Shown: positions 8,031 to 17,603, counted from the stretch's first letter. The stretch is 64,000 nucleotides of DNA from Flavobacterium sp. HJ-32-4 (GCF_022532105.1 NZ_CP092832.1:2447001-2511000); one strand, 5' to 3'. The notes: a model not told the origin generated them from the sequence alone. A program made the numbers and translations.

Positions 8031-10835
8031 ATGAGAAACTATTTGGTTGTAGCTTTTAGCTTTTTCTTCCTTGTAACGATGGGGCAGGAGCTACCCCCCA
8101 TTTTTAGCTTTGCTAAGGAAGAGTACAAAGCGGGCAACCAAAACTGGATGATTTCGCAGGATAAAAACCACTTCATTTTTTTCGCGAATAACGAAGGGCT
8201 CCTCGAGTACAACGGCGCTAACTGGAACCTGTATAAATCGCCCAATGAAACGATCATTCGTTCGGTCAAGGTGATTGGGAATCGGATTTATACCGGCTGC
8301 TACATGGAGTTTGGCTACTGGGTCCGACAGAACAACGGAAAATTAAGGTACACGTCGCTCAGCACGAAAATCAAAAATAAATTACTGGACGACGAACAGT
8401 TTTGGAACATTATAAGTTACGGTCAATGGGTGATATTCCAGTCGCTGAACCGCATTTACATTTTCGACTCCAAAACAAACGCGTTCCGGATTTTAGCTCC
8501 CGAAACGAATATTTTAAAATCGTTTCAAACGTCGAACTCGATTTTCTATCAAACGATCGACTACGCACTTTATGAAATTGAGGATGGCAAAAGCAAACTG
8601 ATACGAAGTGGCGCCCAGTTGCAAAAAAATAAGATCATCAATATCTTTTCCCAGGATGATGGCTTGCTGATCCATACCCAGTTTAATGGCTTTTATAAAT
8701 TAGTGAACGGTAATTTGGTCAGGTTCGCTACCGAAGCCGACACCGAGATCGTTTCAGGAAGCATCTACAGTAGCCAGGTCTTGTCGGATGACAGTTTTGC
8801 GGTCGGAACCGTTTCTAAGGGGGTGTATGTGTTATCCAAAGAAGGTAAAGTAAAGTATCACATCGATCAAAGTAAAGGCTTGTGTAACAACACCGTTTTG
8901 TCAATATTTGAAGACTTTGATCACAATTTATGGACAGGGCTCGACAACGGAATTAACTGCATCAATCTCAATTCCCCGATCAAAAGTTACATCGACGATT
9001 CCGGCACCTTGGGAACCGTATATTGTGCCCTTTTACACCATGATACACTCTATATCGGCACCAATCAGGGACTGTTTTGTAAAGACTACAAAACCAACGC
9101 CTCCTTTCAATTCGTGTCGGGAACAAAAGGCCAGGTTTGGTCGCTTTTCGTATACGATAACACCTTATTTTGCGGCCACGACTCGGGCACTTTCATCATA
9201 GAAGGGGAGAACGCAACGCCCATTTTTTCGCAGTCAGGCACCTGGAAATTCCAGGTGTTGCCCGCTAACCCCAACATCATTCTACAGGGAAATTACCAGG
9301 GCATTTCAGTCTTGGAAAAGCGCAACAATCGCTGGGTCTTCAAACATAAGATCAAGGGATTCAATTACTCTACCAAGTATTTTGAAATTACCCCTTCCAA
9401 CGAGGTCTATGTAAGCCATGAGTATAAGGGTGTTTTCCGCTTCGATCTGACCAACGACCTGACGCAATGCCGCCATTTATTTACGTATTCGAATCCGCCA
9501 AAAGGGAAAAACGCCGGTTTAGCCACGTTTAATAATCATGTTTACTATGTCTATAAAGAGGGCGTTTTCAAACTCAATCAACAAACAAAGCAGTTTGAAA
9601 GAGACGCGTCGCTGAGTACGGTTTTCAACCACAACGAATATTCCTCAGGGCGTTTGATCAAAGACAATTCCAACAAATTATGGTTGTTTACGAAAAGCTA
9701 TATCAACTACTACACGGTAAACAAACTCAATTCAAGCCTTAAACGAAACAGTATCCCTATTCCCGTTACGTTGTCCACTTCGATGTTGGGCTATGAAAAT
9801 ATCACCCAGCTTTCGAACAGCGATTATTTGATCGGAACCACGGATGGGTTTTATGTTTTCAATGTCAATGAATTGAATCTCAAAAACCATAAAGTGTCCA
9901 TTACGGATATCGCGGTCAATGAACGTACGAAAGGCCAGAAAAGTCCTTCGATTACCCAGCGTGGCGATTTTGATGACAACGAAAACAACATCACCTTTAA
10001 CTATACCGTTCCCGAATACAACAAATATATCTTCACGGAATACCAATATTCGTTACAGGGCTTTCAGGAGGAATGGAGTGAATGGAGCTCGAAAACGACG
10101 GTGACTTTTAAAAACCTTCCTCCGGGTGATTATGTTTTCAAAGTCAGGGCCCGCACATCCAATTCCTCGTCAGACAACATTGAGGTGTATGAATTTTCGA
10201 TTCGTAAACCCTTTTATGCCACCAATCTGGCGATTGTACTCTATTTGATATCGTTTTGCTTTTTGCTTCATTATGTCAATACGCAATACAAAAACTACTA
10301 CAACCGTCAACGCGAAAAGTTGATAGAGGAGAACAACCGCCTGCTCGAAATTAAAGAACTCGAAAACGAGCAGCAATTGATGAAAATCAGAAACGAGCAA
10401 TTGGCCCAGGATGTGGATGCCAAAAACAAAGAGCTTGCCGTTTCGACCATGAGCCTGATCAAGAAAGACGAGCTATTGACGCTTATCAAAGAAGATTTAA
10501 AGAAAACATCGGAAGAAGACAACAGCAGAAGCATCAAATCGTTGATCTCAACCATCAATCGAAATATTTTCGAGGAAGATACGTGGAAGGTGTTCAAGGA
10601 GGCATTCGATGTAGTCGACAAAGACTTCCTAAAGAAAATCAAGCAAACCCATCCCTCCTTAACCCCGAACGATCTGCGTTTGTGTGCGTACCTCCGGCTG
10701 AACTTATCCTCAAAAGAAATTGCGCCGTTGTTGAATATTTCGGTACGAAGCATTGAGATAAAACGATATCGTTTGCGTAAAAAGATGAATTTACCGCACG
10801 AAAAGGGCTTGGTGGAGTATATTTTGTCGATCTGA
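8031..10835 (+). CDS. membrane-tethered propeller / Y_Y_Y / LuxR-type HTH transcriptional regulator
   Basis: 934 residues. Signal peptide 1-19, then about 650 residues of seven-stranded propeller-like repeats (LWTGLDNGINCINL and similar), a Y_Y_Y domain (about 665-735, YQYSLQGFQEEWSEW), one membrane segment (about 740-760, LAIVLYLISFCFLLHY), a coiled coil (about 765-810) and a C-terminal LuxR-type HTH (LSSKEIAPLLNISVRSIEIKRYRLRKKM). There is no histidine kinase or receiver domain, unlike hybrid two-component regulators of Bacteroides. The periplasmic part would sense glucan fragments and the tethered HTH would bind DNA directly. The flanking glucanase genes are its expected targets. Confidence 0.88.
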   Translation: MRNYLVVAFSFFFLVTMGQELPPIFSFAKEEYKAGNQNWMISQDKNHFIFFANNEGLLEYNGANWNLYKSPNETIIRSVKVIGNRIYTGCYMEFGYWVRQNNGKLRYTSLSTKIKNKLLDDEQFWNIISYGQWVIFQSLNRIYIFDSKTNAFRILAPETNILKSFQTSNSIFYQTIDYALYEIEDGKSKLIRSGAQLQKNKIINIFSQDDGLLIHTQFNGFYKLVNGNLVRFATEADTEIVSGSIYSSQVLSDDSFAVGTVSKGVYVLSKEGKVKYHIDQSKGLCNNTVLSIFEDFDHNLWTGLDNGINCINLNSPIKSYIDDSGTLGTVYCALLHHDTLYIGTNQGLFCKDYKTNASFQFVSGTKGQVWSLFVYDNTLFCGHDSGTFIIEGENATPIFSQSGTWKFQVLPANPNIILQGNYQGISVLEKRNNRWVFKHKIKGFNYSTKYFEITPSNEVYVSHEYKGVFRFDLTNDLTQCRHLFTYSNPPKGKNAGLATFNNHVYYVYKEGVFKLNQQTKQFERDASLSTVFNHNEYSSGRLIKDNSNKLWLFTKSYINYYTVNKLNSSLKRNSIPIPVTLSTSMLGYENITQLSNSDYLIGTTDGFYVFNVNELNLKNHKVSITDIAVNERTKGQKSPSITQRGDFDDNENNITFNYTVPEYNKYIFTEYQYSLQGFQEEWSEWSSKTTVTFKNLPPGDYVFKVRARTSNSSSDNIEVYEFSIRKPFYATNLAIVLYLISFCFLLHYVNTQYKNYYNRQREKLIEENNRLLEIKELENEQQLMKIRNEQLAQDVDAKNKELAVSTMSLIKKDELLTLIKEDLKKTSEEDNSRSIKSLISTINRNIFEEDTWKVFKEAFDVVDKDFLKKIKQTHPSLTPNDLRLCAYLRLNLSSKEIAPLLNISVRSIEIKRYRLRKKMNLPHEKGLVEYILSI

Positions 10836-10890
10836 ATCTGGCAAATAACCCCGATTTACCTATACAATACCTCAACATGGTGGATTGCGG

Positions 10891-10908
10891 CCGTGCGTTT
10901 TTGCACGG
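10891..10908 (+). other. GC-rich hairpin in the leader before the glycosidase operon
   Basis: CCGTGC and GCACGG flank a six-base loop GTTTTT. No T run follows, so it is not a standard terminator for the regulator gene. It could be an operator or an mRNA structure. Confidence 0.35.
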
Positions 10909-10995
10909 GTAGTTAGCCTCTGAAATAGCTATACAGCCCTTATTACGAGCTACTTTTCGACTTTTTATCATAAATTTAAGACCGTATATTTTTTG

Positions 10996-11027
10996 TTGAG
11001 GCGTAACGGCCCAATAAAATATATTTA
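10996..11027 (+). promoter_or_regulatory. candidate promoter of the glycosidase operon
   Basis: TTG (10996-10998), a gap of 21 bp and TATATTTA (11020-11027), one base off TAnnTTTG. It leaves a leader of about 55 nt before the ATG at 11087. Confidence 0.4.
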
Positions 11028-11086
11028 CTACTTACTTTTATAAAAACATTAACAAAACTGCCATTCATCTAAATCCGTTTTACCAA

Positions 11087-14000
11087 ATGAGAAAAATATT
11101 TTTTCTACTGTTTTTTGGAATCTCTCTTTTGCACGCGCAAACTGACAAAGTAAGCGTGGAAAAGAATAATTCTGAGATGAAACTCAAAGTCAATGGAAAG
11201 GATTTCATTATCAATGGAATGAATTGGGACTATTTTCCGGTTGGAACCAATTATTCCTACAGCTTGTGGAATCAGCCCGATGCATTTATTCAACAGGCAC
11301 TGGATGATGAAATGGGATTACTCAAAAATATGGGCGTCAATACCATCCGGGTCTATTCGGGTATGCCCAAAAAATGGATTGAGTATGTATATACCAACTA
11401 CGGTATCTATACCATGCTCAACCATCCCTTCGGTCGTTATGGTTTGACCATCGATGGTGTCTGGACACCCAACACCGAGTATTCGGATGCAAAAACCAAA
11501 GCGTTGTTGTTGCAGGAAGTCACGCAAATGGCAGCAGAATACAAAGACACCAAAGGATTGTTGCTGTTTTTGTTAGGAAACGAAAACAACTATGGTTTGT
11601 TCTGGGACGGTGCCGAAACAGAAGATATTCCGGTTGAGGATCGAAAGTCAACGGCCCGGGCGCACGCTATGTACAAACTGTTCAACGAGGCGGCCGTAAG
11701 TATGAAATCCATCGATACCTCGCATCCGATCGCGATTTGTAACGGAGATTTGCTTTTTCTCGATATCATCGCGAAGGAATGTAAAGACGTCGATGTTTTC
11801 GGAACCAACGTCTACCGCGGTGCCTCCTTCGGCGATTTATTTGAACGGGTGAAAAGGGAGTACGGCAAACCGGTGATGTTCACCGAATTTGGTGCCGATG
11901 CCTTCAACGTGCTGACCAATCAGGAAGACCAGAATGCACAGGCGTACTATCTGAAAGGCAACTGGAAAGAAATTTATGAAAATGCCGCTGGCATGGGAAA
12001 AGCAGGAAACTGTTTGGGCGGTTTTACGTTCCAGTTCAGTGATGGTTGGTGGAAATTTGGGCAAACCAAAAATCTGGATGTGCACGATACCAATGCGTCA
12101 TGGTCGAATGGCGGCTACATCCGCGATTACACCGAAGGCGAAAACAACATGAATGAAGAATGGTTTGGAATTTGTGCCAAAGGACCGGCGAACGAACAGG
12201 GGTTTTACCAATTGTATCCGCGTACGGCGTATTATGTACTTAAAGAAATCCACCAATTCAATCCGTATGCACAGGGCACTTCCCTGAACAGCACGTTCGA
12301 CAAAGCCCAGATCATGGACGCTTCGCTACGGGCGAGATCGGATAAGGCGGCGCTTGAGTCGACCAAAGGATCCAAAATCCACTTCAGCCGTTTGTCGGCC
12401 GAATTCACCACATTCAATACCGGTGGCGCATTGATCACGACACCGAGCGATCCAAAACCCAACAGTACCGAATATCCGAACCAACTGGGGTTTGATCATA
12501 TGCAATCGTATTTTATTGGAGTAGGCGCGAATCCGTCTTCCAATACGAACCTGAATGTAGAATTCAACATTTTAGGAAATGTAGCCCAGAATCCCATCGA
12601 CCAGATTTTTTACGAAAACCGGGGTCGTCCCGTCACGGTTGAAAGTCCAAACGGCGACATACAATTGCAGGATGTCAACCGGATACAGGTTTACCGGGCA
12701 AGCTATAGTTGGAACCAGAAATATTTCAACTTAACCGGTTTCTACCGCACAGGCCACTATCATTGGGGGTATGAAGGTGATTTCTTCGGCTTGTATCCGG
12801 AAGCCAACTACGGGAACCAAATCGATATTTACAACGGTATTGCACCTTCCGGATTTGAAGTGGAAGGCAAGAAATTCCTGAATGGATTGAAAGTCGCCTT
12901 CGGACCGCAATTATGGTGGGGCGCTAACCCAGCCCTGCTCGTGAAATACACGCGGAAAATCGGAAAATTCGATTTGACCACGGTGTTCCATGAAGACTTA
13001 CAACAACAGGGAGTGACCGAAAGTTCCTTCGCGATCCCGCAGCCCAAAACCAGAAGATGGACCCTCCACATGAACCGGAAATTCGGAAAATTCGGTGTGG
13101 ACCTTGGCGGAATCTGGGCCGGACAGCCTTTAAATGGCCGGGAATACCAGGTAGTTCGCGGGGAGGGAAGTAACCAGCAGGTGTCCCAAACCCAAATCGA
13201 ATGGAAAGATAACTGGGGCGGGAAAATGAAACTGACCTACACAGGCGGGAAGTTTAACTGGTACGGACAAGGTGCCGCCATGGGCCTGGTAGCCAATGGT
13301 GGAGCCGACCTGACGCAAACCTTCACGGGCTGGCGGTTGAAAGACAGTGGAAGTGGTAACCAATACAATTTCCTGACAGGTCTTACCTATACGGTAGGGA
13401 AATTACAGATTGCACCGAACTTCTTATGGCAGAAACCACTGGAAGGTCCTATTAGTGCGGATGCCCCCGCGCCCGGAAGACCGAGAAACATCCTGGAAGA
13501 TCCGTTTGTCGTGCGGGCAAACCGCGAACAGGTCGCCGGTGAAATTCTCTTCACTTTTGACCCGACACCGGGCACCTGGATGTACGATTGGGATAACGAC
13601 CGTTCGGAAGATGCGAAGTTTTCAACCAGTTTAGGTGTCGTGTACCGCCATTTGCCTACTACCCAGGATGCCGCTATCGGTATCTTAGGAAATGGCAGAA
13701 CCACATTTGCGTTCGACGGTGCTGCGCCGGCCACCGATCTATGGGAAGTCAACGCGCGCATCGTATCCAAATTAAGCCGCGACTTTGGCTTTATTACCAC
13801 GTTGTATGGAGGCGATGCCCAGGCCAACGGCAGTGATGCCCGCACCATCCACCGTTATGGAATGGATATGCGTGTTATCTATAAAAAAATCAAATTGAAC
13901 TCCTTTGTGCGTGTAAACGATTGGGGACCTTACGATTACCATCGCGACTTTAACCTTACCTTCCCACTGCAATTGATGGCCGACCTTTCACTTGACATCG

Positions 14001-14206
14001 GAAAACCGGATTGGTTCATCCTTCCCGGAACCCGCATCGGTATCCGTGGAACCTGGAGAAGCTTAGACCAGTATTCGCCAAGATACAACCCAACCCAGGT
14101 ATTGAATCCAGCGGGCGAATGGGTGCCGGACCCGACGGCGGTAGGATTTGATAACGGTAACGAGTGGGAGATCAGGACCTACATCCACATTAATGTTATA
14201 AATTAA
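11087..14206 (+). CDS. clan GH-A glycosidase fused to an outer-membrane beta-barrel
   Basis: 1039 residues. Signal peptide 1-18. Residues about 25-400 form a (beta/alpha)8 glycosidase domain of clan GH-A: FIINGMNWDYFPVG at the start, acid/base Glu166 in LLGNENN and nucleophile Glu267 in FTEFGADAF. Residues about 430-1039 have the alternating pattern of a transmembrane beta-barrel (repeated short strands such as KLTYTGGKFNWYGQGA, FGVDLGGIWAG and KIKLNSFVRVNDWG) and end with a terminal strand EIRTYIHINVIN. The catalytic half resembles endo-beta-1,3-glucanase type enzymes. With the GH16 two genes downstream, a laminarin-like substrate is likely. The barrel would anchor the enzyme in the outer membrane and might pass products inward. 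It opens a three-gene operon (gaps 11 and 12 bp). Confidence 0.85.
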   Translation: MRKIFFLLFFGISLLHAQTDKVSVEKNNSEMKLKVNGKDFIINGMNWDYFPVGTNYSYSLWNQPDAFIQQALDDEMGLLKNMGVNTIRVYSGMPKKWIEYVYTNYGIYTMLNHPFGRYGLTIDGVWTPNTEYSDAKTKALLLQEVTQMAAEYKDTKGLLLFLLGNENNYGLFWDGAETEDIPVEDRKSTARAHAMYKLFNEAAVSMKSIDTSHPIAICNGDLLFLDIIAKECKDVDVFGTNVYRGASFGDLFERVKREYGKPVMFTEFGADAFNVLTNQEDQNAQAYYLKGNWKEIYENAAGMGKAGNCLGGFTFQFSDGWWKFGQTKNLDVHDTNASWSNGGYIRDYTEGENNMNEEWFGICAKGPANEQGFYQLYPRTAYYVLKEIHQFNPYAQGTSLNSTFDKAQIMDASLRARSDKAALESTKGSKIHFSRLSAEFTTFNTGGALITTPSDPKPNSTEYPNQLGFDHMQSYFIGVGANPSSNTNLNVEFNILGNVAQNPIDQIFYENRGRPVTVESPNGDIQLQDVNRIQVYRASYSWNQKYFNLTGFYRTGHYHWGYEGDFFGLYPEANYGNQIDIYNGIAPSGFEVEGKKFLNGLKVAFGPQLWWGANPALLVKYTRKIGKFDLTTVFHEDLQQQGVTESSFAIPQPKTRRWTLHMNRKFGKFGVDLGGIWAGQPLNGREYQVVRGEGSNQQVSQTQIEWKDNWGGKMKLTYTGGKFNWYGQGAAMGLVANGGADLTQTFTGWRLKDSGSGNQYNFLTGLTYTVGKLQIAPNFLWQKPLEGPISADAPAPGRPRNILEDPFVVRANREQVAGEILFTFDPTPGTWMYDWDNDRSEDAKFSTSLGVVYRHLPTTQDAAIGILGNGRTTFAFDGAAPATDLWEVNARIVSKLSRDFGFITTLYGGDAQANGSDARTIHRYGMDMRVIYKKIKLNSFVRVNDWGPYDYHRDFNLTFPLQLMADLSLDIGKPDWFILPGTRIGIRGTWRSLDQYSPRYNPTQVLNPAGEWVPDPTAVGFDNGNEWEIRTYIHINVIN

Positions 14207-14217
14207 AAAAATAGACT

Positions 14218-16092
14218 ATGAAATCAATTTTTAATAATCAAACGCTAAAACGTGCTGCTTTTTGCCTGGCAGTAGTTTTTTTGTCGGCTTGTGAAAACGA
14301 TCCGGATGATTTTGAAGAAGCCAAGTATTCTTCTAATCCCGACGTGTTCATCGACACCTTTAGCGCCGGACTGAACTATGCTGCCTTCAGTAATAGCGTG
14401 GTGACGGCCTTTCAGGTAGACAGTGAGGTGACGCGTAACAATTCAGCCGCTTCGATGCGGATCGATGTCCCGAATGTCAACGACCCACTGGGTACCTACG
14501 CCGGCGGTGCCTTTTTTACCAGCGTCGGACGTGATCTGTCGGGTTACAATGCCCTGACGTTTTGGGCCAAGAGTTCGGTAGCCGCTACGTTGGATGTAGC
14601 CGGTTTTGGTATCGATTTGGGCGCCAACAAATACCAGGCGTCGGTTTCAGGATTGAGTTTGACGACCACCTGGAGAAAATACATCATCCCGATTCCGGAT
14701 GCGTCTAAATTGAAAGTGGAAAAAGGCATGTTCTATTATTCAGAAGGCCCGGAGAATGGCAATGGCTATTCGTTTTGGATCGATGACGTAAAGTTTGAAA
14801 ACCTGGGCACCATCGCGCACGGACAAGCGTCTATCGTAAATGGCCTGGATAAAGTGACGACGTCTTTCAACGGCGTTACGAACACGATTGACGGCATTCT
14901 TGCCACGTTTAACATGCCAAATGCCCTCAACCAAAACGTATCGATGTCGCCGTCTTATCTGGTTTTTTCTTCCTCTGACCCAGCGGTTGCCACCGTAAAT
15001 GAAGCCGGCCTGGTCACGACAGTGGGTTCCGGAAGCGCGGTTATTACGGCCACGCTCAACGGGCAGAACGCGTTGGGCTCTCTTACGATAAACTCACTTG
15101 GGGCTTTTACAAGCGCACCTACACCAACAGAAGCCGCCAATACTGTTATTTCGATTTTTTCCAATCATTACACCAACGTGCCGGTTGATTACTACAACGG
15201 CTATTGGGCACCCTATCAAACCACCCAATCGTCCGATTTTACGGTTAATGGCGATGATGTGTTGAACTATACCAACTTTAATTTCGTTGGCACCCAGTTT
15301 TCCAATCCCACTATCGATGCTACGATGATGTCGCACTTCCATACGGATATTTATATTCCGGGAACGCTGGCAGCGGGCGCCAATTTTAAAATCAGATTGG
15401 TCGATTTTGGAAATAATGGCGTTTTCGGTGGCGGCGATGATACGGGCCACACCATTACCTACACCAGCCCAACGCTGGTAGCGCAAAACTGGGTGAGCCT
15501 TGACATTCCTTTTACGAGCTTCACCGGATTGACCAGCCGGGCGCATTTGGCTCAGGTGATATTTGAAGGAACGAACATATCGAACTTCTATGCCGATAAC
15601 ATCTACCTGTTCAATAACGGAAGCGTCATTCCGGTCGTACCTACGGCGGCGGCACCAACACCTACCGTCGCTGCCACCAGTGTGACCTCCATCTTCAGCG
15701 ATGCGTATACCAATGTTGCCGGAACCAATTTCAATCCGAATTGGGGACAGGCAACGCAAGTAACCCAGGTGCCTATTGCCGGTAATAACACCTTGCGGTA
15801 TGGCGGCTTGAATTACCAGGGAATTGAGTTAGGAAGCGCACAAAATGTGACCAACCGAAACGTGTTGCACCTTGATTTTTACTCCGCCAATTCCACCAGC
15901 CTGAAAGTGTATTTGATTAGCCCGGGTCCGGTAGAAAAATCCGTTACGTTAACGGTTCCGACTGTCGGAGGATGGAACAGTATCGATATTCCACTCACCA
16001 GTTTTGCCCCCGTTAACCTGTCTAATGTGTTTCAGATGAAGTTCGACGGCAATGGAACCATTTACCTGGACAATATTTACTTCCGTAATTAA
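14218..16092 (+). CDS. glucan-binding-type lipoprotein with Ig-like domain and two CBM-like modules
   Basis: 624 residues. Lipobox LSAC with Cys25 marks a lipoprotein. A first beta-sandwich of carbohydrate-binding type (about 45-200, ending YSFWIDDVKFENLG) is followed by a bacterial Ig-like domain (about 205-297, SSDPAVATVNEAGLVTTVGSGSAVIT) and two modules starting VISIFSNHYTN (about 308) and VTSIFSDAYTN (about 488). The last two are homologous to the module in the T9SS protein at 6065. Each ends with a YxDNIY motif. There is no catalytic signature. It probably holds polysaccharide at the cell surface for the neighbouring enzymes, a role SusD-type proteins fill in other loci. Confidence 0.85.
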   Translation: MKSIFNNQTLKRAAFCLAVVFLSACENDPDDFEEAKYSSNPDVFIDTFSAGLNYAAFSNSVVTAFQVDSEVTRNNSAASMRIDVPNVNDPLGTYAGGAFFTSVGRDLSGYNALTFWAKSSVAATLDVAGFGIDLGANKYQASVSGLSLTTTWRKYIIPIPDASKLKVEKGMFYYSEGPENGNGYSFWIDDVKFENLGTIAHGQASIVNGLDKVTTSFNGVTNTIDGILATFNMPNALNQNVSMSPSYLVFSSSDPAVATVNEAGLVTTVGSGSAVITATLNGQNALGSLTINSLGAFTSAPTPTEAANTVISIFSNHYTNVPVDYYNGYWAPYQTTQSSDFTVNGDDVLNYTNFNFVGTQFSNPTIDATMMSHFHTDIYIPGTLAAGANFKIRLVDFGNNGVFGGGDDTGHTITYTSPTLVAQNWVSLDIPFTSFTGLTSRAHLAQVIFEGTNISNFYADNIYLFNNGSVIPVVPTAAAPTPTVAATSVTSIFSDAYTNVAGTNFNPNWGQATQVTQVPIAGNNTLRYGGLNYQGIELGSAQNVTNRNVLHLDFYSANSTSLKVYLISPGPVEKSVTLTVPTVGGWNSIDIPLTSFAPVNLSNVFQMKFDGNGTIYLDNIYFRN

Positions 16093-16104
16093 ACTACTAC
16101 ACCA

Positions 16105-16926
16105 ATGAAAAAGGGCATATATAGCAACCTATTTTTGGCGTCCATCGCTTTGATGTCGCTCACAGCCTGCGAGCCGGATAAAGAGCAGAAGACGGATGCG
16201 CGCAATTGGCAATTAACCTGGAGTGATGAATTTGACGGTGCTGCCGGTCAATCGCCTGATGCCAGTAAATGGGCGTATGACATCGGCACGGGCGCCAATG
16301 GCTGGGGCAATCAGGAGCTCCAATATTATACCGATCGCACCCAAAACGTCGCGATGGATGGTAACGGGAATTTGGTTATTACCGCGTTACGCGAAAGTTA
16401 TAACGGTTCACAATACACCTCGGCCCGCATCAAAACAAAAGGGCTGTTCTCGCAAGCCTATGGCCGCTACGAAGCACGGCTGAAAACGCCGTATGGACAG
16501 GGTCTATGGCCCGCATTTTGGCTACTCGGATCCAATATTGATGAAGTAAGTTGGCCGAATTGTGGCGAGATCGACGTTATGGAACTCCGCGGCCAATTGC
16601 CAAGTATTGTCAACGGAACCATCCATGGACCCGGCTATTCCGGTGCGAATGCCATCTCCGGCAGCTATGCCTTCGAGAACGACCGCTTTGATACCGGCTT
16701 CCACATTTTTGCCGTGGAGTGGGATGCCCAGAAAATCGACTTCTTCGTCGATGGCTTCTTGTACAAGCGTATCGAGAAAAACCAGGTTCCCGGCGATTGG
16801 GTATACGATCATCCGTTTTTCATGATCCTCAATGTGGCCGTCGGCGGAAATTATGTCGGTTTTCCAAACAACGGAACACCTTTCCCACAGACGATGACGA
16901 TTGACTATGTACGTGTTTATCAGTAG
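16105..16926 (+). CDS. GH16 laminarinase-type lipoprotein (endo-beta-1,3-glucanase)
   Basis: 273 residues. Lipobox LTAC with Cys22. The catalytic motif GEIDVMELRG carries nucleophile Glu155, Asp157 and acid/base Glu160; the extra residue (ExDxxE) is the beta-bulge form of laminarinases. WSDEFDG, WAYDIGTG and YGRYEARLKTPYGQGLWPAFWLLG are standard GH16 strands, and MTIDYVRVYQ is the usual C-terminus. Length is that of a single catalytic domain. It cleaves internal beta-1,3 (or mixed beta-1,3/1,4) glucan bonds, here at the cell surface. Last gene of the operon. No clear terminator follows, only the repeat tract. Confidence 0.93.
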   Translation: MKKGIYSNLFLASIALMSLTACEPDKEQKTDARNWQLTWSDEFDGAAGQSPDASKWAYDIGTGANGWGNQELQYYTDRTQNVAMDGNGNLVITALRESYNGSQYTSARIKTKGLFSQAYGRYEARLKTPYGQGLWPAFWLLGSNIDEVSWPNCGEIDVMELRGQLPSIVNGTIHGPGYSGANAISGSYAFENDRFDTGFHIFAVEWDAQKIDFFVDGFLYKRIEKNQVPGDWVYDHPFFMILNVAVGGNYVGFPNNGTPFPQTMTIDYVRVYQ

Positions 16927-17260
16927 TTAGTAGTCGGTAGTCAGTAGTCAGTGGTGGGCCGCGTTCCCACCTGCTAGTCCTTAAACCCAGACGCTTCCTT
17001 CCCTTCCATTTGAAAGGAGGGAAGCGTCATTCCGGGCGTAGCAAAGAAATCCCGTTTAGCGAGCAGTTGGTAGTAGTCAGTAAGCAGTAGGCGGTAGTCA
17101 GTAGTCAGTCTCAGTTACTCAGTTACTCAGTTACTCAGTTCCTCAGTTCCTCAGTTGCTTCGGCACTAGTTACTCCGCCGTTCCATCCTCCCGACGAAGG
17201 AGGGATCCCATTCAGTCGGCGGTCGCTGTCTCAACTGCTCAGTTCACTCTTCCTGCCGAA
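16927..17260 (+). repeat. mixed short-repeat tract (GTAGTCAGT, CTCAGTTACTCAGTT, CCTCCCGACGAAGGAGGG)
   Basis: Non-coding. It holds runs of GTAGTCAGTAGTCAGT, a hairpin-like CTTCCCTTCC...GGAGGGAAGCG (about 17000-17030), about seven heptamers CTCAGTT(A/C/G) around 17107-17160, and a CCTCCCGACGAAGGAGGG dyad followed by ATCCCATTCAGT near 17189-17217. The same elements in the same order occur at 5.3-5.8 and 18.2-18.4 kb. Confidence 0.85.
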
Positions 17261-17308
17261 ATTGGGATCAGTATCTCAAAACGCACATTTCACCTGCCAA
17301 AGCGTGTC

Positions 17309-17603
17309 GCAACACCTGGAGAAACGTAGTCCAACACGTAGAGGGACATGGTCAGACACGTTTGGAGGCGTATCCAGACACGTTGTGGTACGTGGTTAGA
17401 CACGTATAGAGACGTATCCTGATACGTAGTGAGACGTGGTCAGATACGTAGTGAGACGTGGTCAGATACGTAGTGGGACGTAGTCAGATACGTAGTAGGA
17501 CGTAGTCAGACACGTGGCGAGACGTGGTCAGACACGGTATAGGACGTGCTCAAACACGTAGGAAGACGTGGTGAAACACGGTAGAGAGCGTGGTCAGACA
17601 CGT
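17309..17603 (+). repeat. 22-bp tandem array in perfect register, 13 units plus a partial
   Basis: From 17309 to 17594 the sequence divides into 13 contiguous 22-bp units with no insertion or deletion, followed by CAGACACGT (17595-17603). The unit consensus is CAGACACGTAG joined to TGAGACGTGGT. Units differ by several substitutions, the middle ones (units 6-9) being most alike. Each consensus unit holds ACGT at positions 6-9 and 16-19, so ACGT recurs about every 11 bp; about 20 ACGT occur in 295 bp. The period is not a multiple of three and no frame stays open, so it is not coding. There are no spacers, so it is not a CRISPR array. Confidence 0.93.

Noticed and set aside
17309..17603. CRISPR array
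   Set aside because: Units are contiguous 22-bp repeats with no spacers, and no cas genes are present.
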